Shown: positions 8,981 through 18,101, counted from the first letter of the stretch. The stretch: 64,000 bases of DNA from an uncultured Muribaculaceae bacterium (GCA_910587425.1 CAJUKU010000003.1:124001-188000), one strand, 5' to 3'. Notes: generated by a model not told the origin, from the sequence alone. Made by a program: numbers and translations.

Positions 8981-11857
8981 TTAACGGACGAACAGGGCTT
9001 CATCAGGGATCTCGGTGAAGCTATCGGCGTCGGGGAGTTTCCAACCCCACTCGAAGTGCTGTCCCTCATAATCCTCGAAGTAAGGCAGACGGAACTTGTG
9101 AATGCCGGCGCGCAGCGGTATCTGTCCGGTGGCTACGAGCGGAGCGTGACCGCCGTCGTTGTTAACCACGAGCACGTCGTCGATGTAGAGGCATGATCCG
9201 TCGTCAGTGCGTGTGCGGAAGGTATAGATTCCGTAGGCGGGCACGTTGATGTAGCCCTCGAAGATGAATCCGTAGTGATCCTCCTGCTTGGCGCTGTCGA
9301 TAGAGGGGCGGGGGAGTGTGCCGCTGGCGCAGAGCTTGCCTTTTGTGATGTCGGCGGTCTTCTTGCAGAGACCTTCATAGTAAGCGTACTTCACACCGTT
9401 CTCGGTGGGACGCACCGCAAGCGCGGGCTGATAGACAGCCTTGGTGGCGGTGACGGCAAGCTGAGGGCTCGGGAGATAACCGTCGGCTACACCGATGGCG
9501 CGTATCTGCTCCGTACGGTCGATCAGCAGCGGTGCTGTGTAGACAGGCGAATCCACGGTAGGCTCCGTGCCGTCGAGGGTGTAGTGTATGGTGGCTCCGG
9601 GTGTGTTGCAGCCGATAGCCACGCTTATGCTGTCGGTGAAGAGATATACGTCGGTGTCAATGTAAGGGGTGGCGACACGCTGCTCGCGGCTGAGCGAGTA
9701 GGGGGCGGCGTCAGCCGATGTGCCGCGGTTCATGTCGGGCTTGTCGGTCAGGGTGAAGTCGAGTGTTCCACCGCCCATGATCTCGTCGTAGGTCAGATAG
9801 TTGCGGTCGATCACCGTGCCGTTCAGGCTCACTGAGCTGATATACTTGTTGCGTGTCGGAGCGTTTGCGGTTATCACGAGTGTGGTGTCAGACGGCAGGC
9901 GCAATGTGGCTTTCTCGAATATCGGGCTTGTGAGCGCGAACTCGTTGCTGCCCGGAGCAACCGGATATAGACCGAGTGCTGTCATGACATACCATGCCGA
10001 CATCTGTCCGCAATCCTCGTTTCCGGATATGCCTTCGGGAGTGGGCTGATACATCTCGTCGAGCAGACGGCGTGTCATCTCCTGTGTCTTCCAAGGCTCG
10101 CCCACATAGTCGTAGAGATAGGCTATATGGTGGCTCGGCTCGTTGCCGTGTGAATACTGTCCGATCAGACCGGTTATGTCGACGAGATCGCCCTGCACAC
10201 CTGGGGCGGTGAAAATAGAGTCGAGGGCGGCTACAAAAGCATCTTTTCCTCCGTGGAGGCTGATCATGCCGTTGACATCATGCACGGCAGCAAAACGGTA
10301 CTGCCAAGGGGTTGCCTCGGTCATCTCGCGGCTCACGGCAAGTGGATTGAAAGGCGACTGCCAGTTGCCGTCGGCGCGGCGGCCGCGGAAGAAGCGTGTC
10401 GATCCGTCAAACACGTTGGCGTAATATCCGGCGCGCTTGTAATACTCGCGTGCCACATCATCGCGCCCCATAGCCTCAGCCATGCGTGCTATGCACCAGT
10501 CATCGTAGGCATATTCGAGAGTGCAGCTCACCGATTCGCTCTTGGAATTGGAGGGGATATATCCGCCGGCGGCGTAAAGATCGCCACCTTTGCGCGGTGT
10601 GCCTGTGGAGGCTATCATGGCTTTAAGGGCGCGGTCGGCGTCGAAGCAACGGTAGCCTTTCAGATATGCGTCGGCGATTACCGATACGGAGTGATAGCCG
10701 ATCATCGTGCCGGTCTCGCCCGATGCGAGCGGCCAGATGGGGAGTTCGCCTGTGGCGTCGTACATGTCGAGCATCGAGTTGATCATGTCGCAGACGAGAG
10801 TCGGGTTGATGATGGTCATCAAGGGATGCCATGCGCGGTAGGTGTCCCAGAGTGACAGTGTGGAGTACTGTGCGCGTCCGGTTGCGGTGGCTATGCTGTC
10901 GTTGTTGCGGCGGTACTGTCCGTTGACGTCGCTTGTGATGTTAGGCGCCACCATCGTGTGGTAGAGCGCGCTGTAGAAGTTACGCTGCTGATCCTCGGTG
11001 GCACCCTCAACGGCGATCACGCCGAGCGCGTTCTCCCATGTTTCGGAAGCTGCGGCTGCTATGGCGTCGAAATCAAATCCTTTGACTTCGGCATCAATGT
11101 TAGCGGCAGCGTTTACTGCGCTGACTGGGGAGATACCCACCACAGCCACCAGAGGATCGCCGGTATTGTCGAAAGTGAGCACGGCGGCATGTCCGTCGCG
11201 TATGATCTCAGCATTGGTGAACGGGCGGGAGAAGCGGGCTGTGAAATACACATGATGTCCGTCGACCCAGCCGTTGGTTATGCGTACGCCGGAGATCTCA
11301 TTGTCGGCTGTGCGGCCGATCTCCGCTTTCAGCACTTTCTCATCGGTAAGCGCATGGTCGAGATCGACGATCACTGTTGCAGGTTTATCCTTGGGGAAAG
11401 TGTAGCGGTGCACGCCGGTATGGGTTGTAGCGGTCAACTCAGCGAATATATCCTCATCGTCGAGCTTGACGCTGTAATAGCCGGGACGGGCTGTCTCGCC
11501 GGAGTGCGAGAAGGCAGCGGGGCGATAGAGTGTGTCGGCTTTGATATCGACGGCAGCGGTTGTGGGGCGGAACAATATGTCGCCGAGATCCGTGCATCCG
11601 GTTCCGCTCAGGTGCGTGTGCGAGAAACCGTCGATAGTGTTGTCGGAATAGTGGTAGCCGGAGGCTGCATCCCATCCGCCGACGCGTGTGTCGGGGCTGA
11701 GCTGAACGGCTCCGAAAGGTGTTGTGGCTCCGGGGAATGTATGACCGTGGAAGCCTGTTCCCACCATGGGGTCGGCAAGATCGACCGGGCGGTGGTTGGT
11801 AGCGCATGCAGCCAGGAGTGTCGTGGCGGCGGCTATCAGAATAGTCTTATGATTCAT
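8981..11857 (-). CDS. GH92 alpha-mannosidase lipoprotein with CHB_HEX_C and PA14-type domains
   Basis: Calcium-dependent exo-alpha-mannosidase family, usually alpha-1,2 or alpha-1,3 specific, central to N-glycan and yeast mannan use by Bacteroidetes. Lipobox LAAC (Cys18). The N-terminal sandwich begins with DPMVGTGFHGHTFPGATTPF and FSHTHLSGTGC. The (alpha/alpha)6 domain contains SLWDTYRAWHPLMTII and ISGNEDCGQMSAWYVMTALG, both family hallmarks. Beyond the usual GH92 core of about 735 residues are a chitobiase/hexosaminidase C-terminal-like Ig module (about 740-805, HYTLDGTEPTVDSPVY) and a PA14-type module (822-958). The latter is homologous to the end of the metallophosphatase at 2289. First gene of the enzyme block, with its own candidate promoter at 11923. 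Confidence 0.95.
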   Translation of the reverse strand: MNHKTILIAAATTLLAACATNHRPVDLADPMVGTGFHGHTFPGATTPFGAVQLSPDTRVGGWDAASGYHYSDNTIDGFSHTHLSGTGCTDLGDILFRPTTAAVDIKADTLYRPAAFSHSGETARPGYYSVKLDDEDIFAELTATTHTGVHRYTFPKDKPATVIVDLDHALTDEKVLKAEIGRTADNEISGVRITNGWVDGHHVYFTARFSRPFTNAEIIRDGHAAVLTFDNTGDPLVAVVGISPVSAVNAAANIDAEVKGFDFDAIAAAASETWENALGVIAVEGATEDQQRNFYSALYHTMVAPNITSDVNGQYRRNNDSIATATGRAQYSTLSLWDTYRAWHPLMTIINPTLVCDMINSMLDMYDATGELPIWPLASGETGTMIGYHSVSVIADAYLKGYRCFDADRALKAMIASTGTPRKGGDLYAAGGYIPSNSKSESVSCTLEYAYDDWCIARMAEAMGRDDVAREYYKRAGYYANVFDGSTRFFRGRRADGNWQSPFNPLAVSREMTEATPWQYRFAAVHDVNGMISLHGGKDAFVAALDSIFTAPGVQGDLVDITGLIGQYSHGNEPSHHIAYLYDYVGEPWKTQEMTRRLLDEMYQPTPEGISGNEDCGQMSAWYVMTALGLYPVAPGSNEFALTSPIFEKATLRLPSDTTLVITANAPTRNKYISSVSLNGTVIDRNYLTYDEIMGGGTLDFTLTDKPDMNRGTSADAAPYSLSREQRVATPYIDTDVYLFTDSISVAIGCNTPGATIHYTLDGTEPTVDSPVYTAPLLIDRTEQIRAIGVADGYLPSPQLAVTATKAVYQPALAVRPTENGVKYAYYEGLCKKTADITKGKLCASGTLPRPSIDSAKQEDHYGFIFEGYINVPAYGIYTFRTRTDDGSCLYIDDVLVVNNDGGHAPLVATGQIPLRAGIHKFRLPYFEDYEGQHFEWGWKLPDADSFTEIPDEALFVR

Positions 11858-11906
11858 CGGTTAGCGACTGTGAGGTATTGATTGGTTATTAAGGCGGTTG
11901 AAAAAC

Positions 11907-11958
11907 AACAGATCCGCGTCGGCAAATTTACGAAAAATTCCCTTGACGCGGATCTGTT
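11907..11958 (-). terminator. 14-bp hairpin between susD and GH92 (intra-operon terminator/attenuator)
   Basis: Perfect inverted repeat: AACAGATCCGCGTC at 11907-11920 pairs with 11945-11958. On the minus strand it is followed by GTTTTTC, as in an intrinsic terminator. It lies 70 bases after the SusD stop and would reduce read-through into the hydrolase genes. The 24-base loop contains a TAnnTTTG box on the same strand. Confidence 0.75.
11923..11930 (-). promoter_or_regulatory. -7 promoter box TAAATTTG in the hairpin loop, for the GH92 operon
   Basis: Minus-strand TAAATTTG fits TAnnTTTG. The predicted start near 11916 gives a leader of about 60 bases to the GH92 ATG (11857). It could restart transcription of the enzyme genes after termination of susCD. 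The box is AT-rich, so chance is possible. Confidence 0.5.
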
Positions 11959-12028
11959 TTGTTATTGTTTTTTAAGCTGTCTGCACACTAAATTGCATAA
12001 ATGTGCAAGCGGCTTATCTGTAGTGTCA

Positions 12029-13654
12029 TCACTGCCAGCAGGGGAGCTGCTTGAGTGCGCCGTTGGACTGTGTGACCTGCTTCGACGGGAAGGGGAAGGT
12101 CATGAAGTTGTCGTTGTAGGGGAGCTTGTCGGTATAGTCCTCGTAGAAGTCCACGGTGTAAGCCGATGCGGGATTCTCACGTTCCTCATAGTAGCGTACG
12201 GTGGGACGTGCGTTGAGCTCAGCAGCAGCAAGTGCCTTGATCTCGGCATTCGATGAACGGTGCCAGCGCTTGAGGTCGAAGAGATGGTTGGTGTACTCGA
12301 AAGCAAGCTCGCAGCGACGCTCGTGGTAGAGGTCAGCCATGGTAGCTGCACCGCTGAGCGGGGTGAGGTGTGAGCGCACGCGGATAGCGTTGATATCCTC
12401 GGCAGCCTTGGCGCCGTTGCCCTGCATGAGGTATGCCTCTGCACGGAAAAGCATCAGCTCTGCGAAGCGCATGAGCGGGAAGTTCATGCGGACTGTAGGC
12501 CAGTTGCCGTTTGTGCTGACGAGACCGGTCTCCTGGCAGTCTTCGGTAGCAAAAGCTTTCTGATACTTATACACCTGGAAACCTGAGTTAAGGTCGGATT
12601 CCGAGAAGAACTCGCGCTCTTCGCCGAAGAACATGAACTTCTGACCGTAGGTGAGTATCGATGAGAGAAGACGTTCGTTGTCAACACCGTCCTTGAGCAT
12701 CTCTTCGTAGATGTCGTTGGAAGGTTTGATCTGTCCCCAGCCGTTGTAGATACCCCAGCCTTTGTTCTCGAGCATTACGCCGGGAAGTTCAACGCCACCC
12801 ATTTTGGTTCCGCCGGTCGAGGGGATTGTCCAGATGTACTCGCGGGTCCAGAATTTGGCGAAGTCGGGCGAGAAGTTGTCGTCGAATTCGTCAGCAAGAC
12901 CACGACCGTATTCATTCTCGAGCTGATCTACACATGTGATCACGTCATTCCACTTCGTCTCGTCCCAGGTAGCCCAGTAAGCGTAGGTCTTAGCCTTATA
13001 GCCGAGACATGCAGCCTTATGCGCGCGACCCTGATCATCTGCACTGTATTCCTCAAAGCGGGGAAGGTAGCTCATCGCAGCATCAAGATCCTCGATGATC
13101 ATTCTATAGTCATCCATTACAGTAGCGCTCTGCGGAGGAATTGAGTTGTCGTATTCACCTTCGAAGTCTTCCCAGCGCACGAAGGGAACACCACCCTCGT
13201 TTGTACCGTAGCGGTGGGCAACCCAGAAGTGACTGAACGCACGCAGGAAGTAAGCCTCACCGAGCGAGCGGGTCTCGATAGCAGAGCGGTTCTCCTTGTT
13301 AAGGAGGTTCTTGATCACGTAGTTGCTGTATGCTATACGCTTGTAGAACTCGTTGAAGGAATCGCTTATACAGCTTTCGTCACCGGTATACTTGAATGTG
13401 GCGATGGTGGGGAAGCTGCGGGTTTTGCCCCAGACGATATCGTTAGCCGCGCCCTGCTCCCAGAAGAGTTCGCGACCGAACATGTTCTCCTGCGGGAAAC
13501 GCGCGTAGATGTAATCTATAGCGTCGATCGCCTGCTGGTCATTGGTGAAGAAATTGCCGGTCGAGGGGTTTCCCTCAGGCTGTACGTCGAGAAAGTCGGA
13601 GCATGAGCTCAGTGACATTACAGCTACAACCGATCCTATGATATATTTATTCAT
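12029..13654 (-). CDS. SusD/RagB-family glycan-binding lipoprotein
   Basis: Surface lipoprotein that closes over its partner SusC channel and binds glycan for import. Lipobox LSSC with Cys18, followed by SDFLDVQPEG, the usual SusD start. TPR-rich fold with LGEAYFLRAFSHFWVAHRYG near residue 135 and the C-terminal RRCELAFEYTNHLFDLKRW, the standard SusD box. The 541 residues are full length. It begins 13 bases after the SusC stop, as nearly all SusCD pairs do. Specificity (mannan or high-mannose glycan) is inferred from the enzymes downstream. Confidence 0.97.
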   Translation of the reverse strand: MNKYIIGSVVAVMSLSSCSDFLDVQPEGNPSTGNFFTNDQQAIDAIDYIYARFPQENMFGRELFWEQGAANDIVWGKTRSFPTIATFKYTGDESCISDSFNEFYKRIAYSNYVIKNLLNKENRSAIETRSLGEAYFLRAFSHFWVAHRYGTNEGGVPFVRWEDFEGEYDNSIPPQSATVMDDYRMIIEDLDAAMSYLPRFEEYSADDQGRAHKAACLGYKAKTYAYWATWDETKWNDVITCVDQLENEYGRGLADEFDDNFSPDFAKFWTREYIWTIPSTGGTKMGGVELPGVMLENKGWGIYNGWGQIKPSNDIYEEMLKDGVDNERLLSSILTYGQKFMFFGEEREFFSESDLNSGFQVYKYQKAFATEDCQETGLVSTNGNWPTVRMNFPLMRFAELMLFRAEAYLMQGNGAKAAEDINAIRVRSHLTPLSGAATMADLYHERRCELAFEYTNHLFDLKRWHRSSNAEIKALAAAELNARPTVRYYEERENPASAYTVDFYEDYTDKLPYNDNFMTFPFPSKQVTQSNGALKQLPCWQ

Positions 13655-13667
13655 GACTGGTCGTTGA

Positions 13668-16600
13668 TTAGTATGTTAAGTTGACACCGATAGTGAATGC
13701 ACGCGATACGGGATACTTCATGGCGTCATAGCCGCCGCACTCCGGATCAACACCTGAGTAGTGGGTGATGGTGAAGAGGTTGTCGGCAGAGAAATAGATG
13801 TTCAACTGCGAATTGCGTTTCTTGAGGTATGCCCACTTCTGCACGAGTGATGTGAAGTTGTAGTTGACGGTCACATTCTTGAGACGCAGGTATGATGCGC
13901 TTTCAAGATACCAGTCGGAAGCGGTCGTGAAGTTGCCGTTATTGTCGGTGCGTGAGAGACGCGGGATGTTGCTGTCGCGGTTTGTCTCGCTCCATGCGTT
14001 CAGGATCTCGGCTGCACGGTTGAAGTTGCCTTCGTTGTCGTTGAGGATGAGCGATTTCGCTGCATAGAATGCCTGTGCGCCGCCAACACCCTGGAAAGTG
14101 GCGTTGAACGAGAGGTTTTTCCAGGTAGCGCCTGCGCCGAAAGCGTATGTCCACTTAGGCATCGAGTTGCCCATGTACACACGGTCCTTGTCGTCGATCT
14201 TGCCGTCACCGTTCTGGTCGATGAACTTCAGGTCGCCAGCCTTTGCGTTGGGCTGTATGCGGTTGCCATCCTTATCAACGTATGCGGCTGCTTCTGCGTC
14301 GCTCTGGAACAGACCGTCGGTCTTAACGAGGTAGAATGAGCCGAGGGGAGTGCCCTGTGCAGTCTGGTAAACGTAGGGGATTGTCGAGCGGAATGCGCCA
14401 CCACCGGTCCATACGCCGGGTTCGCCATCCTCGTTCTTCACACCGATATCGGTGACACGGTTCTCAAGCCATGCAAGGTTACCGTTCACGTAGTATGTCC
14501 AGTCGCGGTTCACGCGGTGATTCCAGTTAGCTGAGAACTCGACGCCACGGTTGCGGATCTCGCCGAGGTTGACGAGTTGCTGCTCCAGTCCGATGGTCGA
14601 AGGCCAGTTCATGGTCTGGGTCTGGATCAGGTTGTTGGTCTTCTTGTCGAAGTAGTCGAGGGCGAGCGAGAGACGGTCGTGGAACATCTCTGCGTCAATA
14701 CCTATATCCCACTGCTCTGATTTCTCCCATGTGAGGAGCGGGTTGATAGAATTGGCGTAGTAGATCATGTTGTTGTAGAGCGTGTTGTTAGCCACACCGT
14801 ACTGTGCCTGCTCATCCCAGAATGCGGATGAAAGCATGGCAGCCTTGTAGCCCATGCCTACAGAACCGAGGTTGCCGACCTTACCCCACGATGCGCGGAT
14901 CTTGAGCAGGCGGATTACGTCAGTTTCGGGGAAGAAGCTCTCGTTCGAGATTTTCCAAGCGGCGGTGAAGCCGGGGAAGTCGCCGTAGTTGTTGTTTTTG
15001 GGGAGACGTCCGGCATAGTCACGGCGCCATGATGCGGTCATGAAGTAGCGGTCGTCGAACGAGTAACCCACACGTGCCACGAGAGCCACGTTGTTGTCGG
15101 GACCCCACTTGGCGTCGGTCACGCTTGTGGTAGCAGCGTTCGGAAGATACTGGAGGAAGTCGCTCTCGTCAGAGAGGTTCTGACCGTTGGCGTTGAGTGT
15201 GTGACCGTCATAGTGGTCGGCGGTAACGGAGAAGAGTCCGCTCACACGGTGCTTGTCGAAAGCGTTGTCGTAGGTGAGGGTGTTCTCTGCATTCCACTTG
15301 TCTGTACGGTAGGAGATTACTGTCAGACCGTTGTTGGCGCTCGGTTTGCCGGGCTCGTCAACGCGCGGGTTGAAGTTCTTGTAGTTGTTCTGCACAACAT
15401 TGTAGGTGAAGCGCGATGTGAAGCGGAGACCGGGGATGATGTTGCCGATTTCCAGCGATGTGGTCGACCAGAGGTCGGTGGTGCGGTTGTAGCGGTTCTC
15501 AGCCTCGAGCAGACGCACGGGGTTGACAACGTCGCCATGGATCGAAGCAAGACCTTCGCCATACTGTGCGATGTAGGCGGGATCCTCACAAGCTGTGCCG
15601 CCGTATGTGCCGTCGATCGGATTGTAGATCGATGCTGCTGCGGGCATCCAGATAGCAGAGAGGATAGGACCGGTATAGTAGTCGTCGGTGCTCTTTGAGC
15701 GTGACTCCCAGTTTTTCCACACGAGGTTCTCACGGACAGTCACCCACTTGTTGAGTTTGAACATGCCGTTGTAGCGGATCGAGAGGTCCTTGCTGTAGGT
15801 GTTGCGGAGGGTACCCTCGTCATTGTTGTAGGAGAAAGATAGACGGTTGCTGAAGTTCTCCGAACCACCGTTGAGCACGATGTTGTGACGCTGATAGAAC
15901 GCAGTACGGAATATAGCATCCATCCAGTTTGTGCGGGTTGTGCCTACCCAGGGATTCTTGGTCACGTCCCATCCGCTGGGAAGTGTCTGACCTGCGTTGG
16001 CGTAAGAGATCTGACGCATCAGGATCTCACCTTCGGCGTCGAGAGGCTGGATGAGGTTTGTAGCCTTGCGGATACCGTACTGACCCTCATAGGAAATGGT
16101 AGCCTCACCGGCTTTAGCGCCTTTGGTTGTCACGAGGATTACACCGCCGGCACCAGACTGTGCACCGTAGATAGCTGCCGATGCAGCGTCCTTGAGCACT
16201 ACGATAGATTCGATGTCGCTGAGCGAGGTGATGGGAGCTCCGGGAACACCGTCGACTACCCAAAGCACATTGTCGCCGTTCTGTGAACCCTGACCGCGTA
16301 TGACAAGTGATGGCGTAGATGTCGGATCACCACCGTTGGCGGTCACAGTCACGCCGGGAAGTGCGCCCTGGAGCATAGCTTCGGTTGAAGTGACGGGACG
16401 CATTTTCAGTTCCTCGGGATTGGCTATGACGCCTACCGATGCCGAAAGATCCTGTTTACGCTGTGCGGTTCCATAGCCGAGCACGACCACTTCTTCGAGC
16501 TGAGCTGCGTCGGCAGTCATGATGATGGTCATAGGCTCACCGGTGACGGTAGCCTGCTGGGGCTTGTAGCCGATGTAGGTGATGTTGAGCACATCGCCTT

Positions 16601-16814
16601 TCTTGGCGAGGAGTGAGAAGTTGCCGTCAACGTCGGTCGACGTTCCGGTGTTCACTCCCTTGACAACGATGCTCGCGCCTATCAGAGGCTCGCCCTCGGT
16701 GTCTTTAACGACGCCTTTCACCGTGATCTGCTGGGCGAAGGCGGCTACAGACAGAAGCAATCCCATAAACAGGGATAGCATTCTGCGATTAATACTTAGA
16801 TGAACTGGTCTCAT
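13668..16814 (-). CDS. SusC/RagA-family TonB-linked outer-membrane transporter
   Basis: TonB-dependent oligosaccharide importer of the PUL. Signal peptide ends at AFAQ (about 28), followed by a carboxypeptidase-regulatory-like domain (ITVKGVVKDTEGEPLIGAS), the SusC motif EEVVVLGYGTAQRKQ, then a plug (VIRGQGS, VVDGVPG, VLKDAASAAIYG) and a 22-strand-type barrel. At 1048 residues it is full length with an aromatic C-terminus (GVNLTY). A second Met at residue 12 could be the true start; both leave an intact signal peptide. It lies 88 AT-rich bases after the ROK kinase gene. No sigma/anti-sigma, SusR or hybrid two-component regulator for the PUL is inside the window. Confidence 0.97.
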   Translation of the reverse strand: MRPVHLSINRRMLSLFMGLLLSVAAFAQQITVKGVVKDTEGEPLIGASIVVKGVNTGTSTDVDGNFSLLAKKGDVLNITYIGYKPQQATVTGEPMTIIMTADAAQLEEVVVLGYGTAQRKQDLSASVGVIANPEELKMRPVTSTEAMLQGALPGVTVTANGGDPTSTPSLVIRGQGSQNGDNVLWVVDGVPGAPITSLSDIESIVVLKDAASAAIYGAQSGAGGVILVTTKGAKAGEATISYEGQYGIRKATNLIQPLDAEGEILMRQISYANAGQTLPSGWDVTKNPWVGTTRTNWMDAIFRTAFYQRHNIVLNGGSENFSNRLSFSYNNDEGTLRNTYSKDLSIRYNGMFKLNKWVTVRENLVWKNWESRSKSTDDYYTGPILSAIWMPAAASIYNPIDGTYGGTACEDPAYIAQYGEGLASIHGDVVNPVRLLEAENRYNRTTDLWSTTSLEIGNIIPGLRFTSRFTYNVVQNNYKNFNPRVDEPGKPSANNGLTVISYRTDKWNAENTLTYDNAFDKHRVSGLFSVTADHYDGHTLNANGQNLSDESDFLQYLPNAATTSVTDAKWGPDNNVALVARVGYSFDDRYFMTASWRRDYAGRLPKNNNYGDFPGFTAAWKISNESFFPETDVIRLLKIRASWGKVGNLGSVGMGYKAAMLSSAFWDEQAQYGVANNTLYNNMIYYANSINPLLTWEKSEQWDIGIDAEMFHDRLSLALDYFDKKTNNLIQTQTMNWPSTIGLEQQLVNLGEIRNRGVEFSANWNHRVNRDWTYYVNGNLAWLENRVTDIGVKNEDGEPGVWTGGGAFRSTIPYVYQTAQGTPLGSFYLVKTDGLFQSDAEAAAYVDKDGNRIQPNAKAGDLKFIDQNGDGKIDDKDRVYMGNSMPKWTYAFGAGATWKNLSFNATFQGVGGAQAFYAAKSLILNDNEGNFNRAAEILNAWSETNRDSNIPRLSRTDNNGNFTTASDWYLESASYLRLKNVTVNYNFTSLVQKWAYLKKRNSQLNIYFSADNLFTITHYSGVDPECGGYDAMKYPVSRAFTIGVNLTY

Positions 16815-16902
16815 AATATAAATTTAGGGTTATTTCCTATATTGATATTGATTGGTTTATTATGAATTTCTTAAGTGAGTCAATGATTTGTGGCGGTATA
16901 TC

Positions 16903-17742
16903 TCAGTCCTCGAAAAGCAGCGCCGCTCCTATGAGATTGGCATCGGGAAGTTCCGCCTGTATCATGCGGCACCCCTGGGCTATGCGCGGGTAGGGGAATG
17001 TCATCACGGTGCTTTCCCAACCGGCACGGAACAACGGCATTGCTGCTGCTATGCCTCCGCCTATCACGATTGCTTCGGGAGCGTAGGCAAAAAGTATCGC
17101 TTTTGTGAGTTCGCCGAGGTTTTCGCCGAATTTGTGCCAGAGTGCGATGGCTTTCTTGTCGCCGGCGTTGGCTTTCTGCGCGAGTTCGGCACCGGTGGTG
17201 TTGTGAGCGTCGCGGAGCCACAGGCTGCTGCAGTAATGCTCGAAGTCTGAATCGAGATAAGGGAGCGAGCCGACCTCTCCGGCGCCGCAAAGCACACCGG
17301 AATAGAGGCGTCCGTCAAGTATCAGACCGGAGCCGACACCTGTGCCGAGGGTTATGCCTACCATGTCGCGCAGACCGCGCCCTGCACCATATCGGTGTTC
17401 GCCAAGGGCAAAGCAGTTGCAGTCGTTGTTTACGCGCACAGGCAGGTTGAAACGCTGTTCAAGTATGGATTTCAGGGGGACTTTGCGCCATGAAGGGATA
17501 TTGGCGGCGTTGTACACGATTCCTTCCCGGGGGTCGACCACCGAGGGTACGCCGATGCCTATTCCATCGGTCTTATCGTTGACCAGAGGCTCGATAGATG
17601 CGATGATCTGCTCTATCACAGCCTGTTCCGTATCATTGGCACGACAGGGAACAGAACTTTTGTTAAGAACTGTGCTTCCGTCGACTACCGCAGTGCGGAT
17701 ATTTGTTCCGCCAAGGTCAAGGGTTACCTTCATTCTAATCAT
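16903..17742 (-). CDS. ROK-family sugar kinase (glucokinase or mannokinase type)
   Basis: Cytoplasmic ATP-dependent hexose kinase of the ROK family. N-terminal phosphate loop DLGGTNIRTAVV, sugar-binding VNNDCNCFALGEHRYG with the catalytic Asp, signature ITLGTGVGSGLILDGRLYSG, and GGGIAAAMP near the C-terminus. It lacks the usual ROK zinc site (GH...CxCGxxGCxE): the equivalent stretch reads GAGEVGSLPYLDSDFEHYC. At 279 residues it is slightly short. First gene of the PUL transcript, so phosphorylation of imported mannose or glucose is the likely job. It is not a repressor, as there is no N-terminal HTH. Two in-frame ATGs (17742 and 17733) are possible starts. Confidence 0.88.
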   Translation of the reverse strand: MIRMKVTLDLGGTNIRTAVVDGSTVLNKSSVPCRANDTEQAVIEQIIASIEPLVNDKTDGIGIGVPSVVDPREGIVYNAANIPSWRKVPLKSILEQRFNLPVRVNNDCNCFALGEHRYGAGRGLRDMVGITLGTGVGSGLILDGRLYSGVLCGAGEVGSLPYLDSDFEHYCSSLWLRDAHNTTGAELAQKANAGDKKAIALWHKFGENLGELTKAILFAYAPEAIVIGGGIAAAMPLFRAGWESTVMTFPYPRIAQGCRMIQAELPDANLIGAALLFED

Positions 17743-17941
17743 GGTGCCGTCGATATCAAGCCGGTGCGGTTAGACTGCGATCTGGACGGCGGCAAAGTTG
17801 TTGTTTGTCTCGATAAGTGTTTATGCCTCTCCTTAATCACCCACACATTTAGATTATGGCAGGGCATAAATGATTGGTTTTCGTCGCGAAGTCAAGCTGC
17901 CGGAACGGCGGACTGGACAAAACGCACGATATGTTTCACCG

Positions 17942-17949
17942 CAAAGTTA
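17942..17949 (-). promoter_or_regulatory. -7 promoter box TAACTTTG upstream of ROK-susCD
   Basis: Exact match to the commonest Bacteroidetes -7 form. It is the only good box between ndh and the kinase, so it probably drives ROK-susC-susD. Confidence 0.6.
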
Positions 17950-17978
17950 CAATCTTTTTTGAAATATGCGTTAAGAAA

Positions 17979-18047
17979 GACAAAAAAATGAGGTGGGGCA
18001 GACGGAATTTTCACAGTGAATATATTGTGAATCGCGTCGCCCCACCT
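17979..18047 (-). terminator. Terminator of ndh
   Basis: Stem AGGTGGGGC (17991-17999) with GCCCCACCT (18039-18047), enclosing a second hairpin TTCACA/TGTGAA. On the minus strand it is followed by CATTTTTTTGTC. It starts 55 bases after the ndh stop. Confidence 0.8.
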
Positions 18048-18101
18048 TGCTTGTCAGTTTCGGTGTCTGATGACCAATATTTTGTATTGTCGTTGTTGTC
18101 T

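Larger units (their letters stand above)
17743..18101. other. Intergenic region between ndh and the PUL kinase
   Basis: No gene seen. It holds the ndh terminator (17979-18047) and the PUL promoter box at 17942, leaving a leader of roughly 190 bases before the ROK start. I see no conserved RNA fold in that leader. Confidence 0.6.

Noticed and set aside
10958..11881. Long plus-strand open frame (307 codons) opposite GH92
   Set aside because: Antisense to a certain GH92 gene; Cys/Val/Gly-rich mirror of its codon bias, with no domain or leader.
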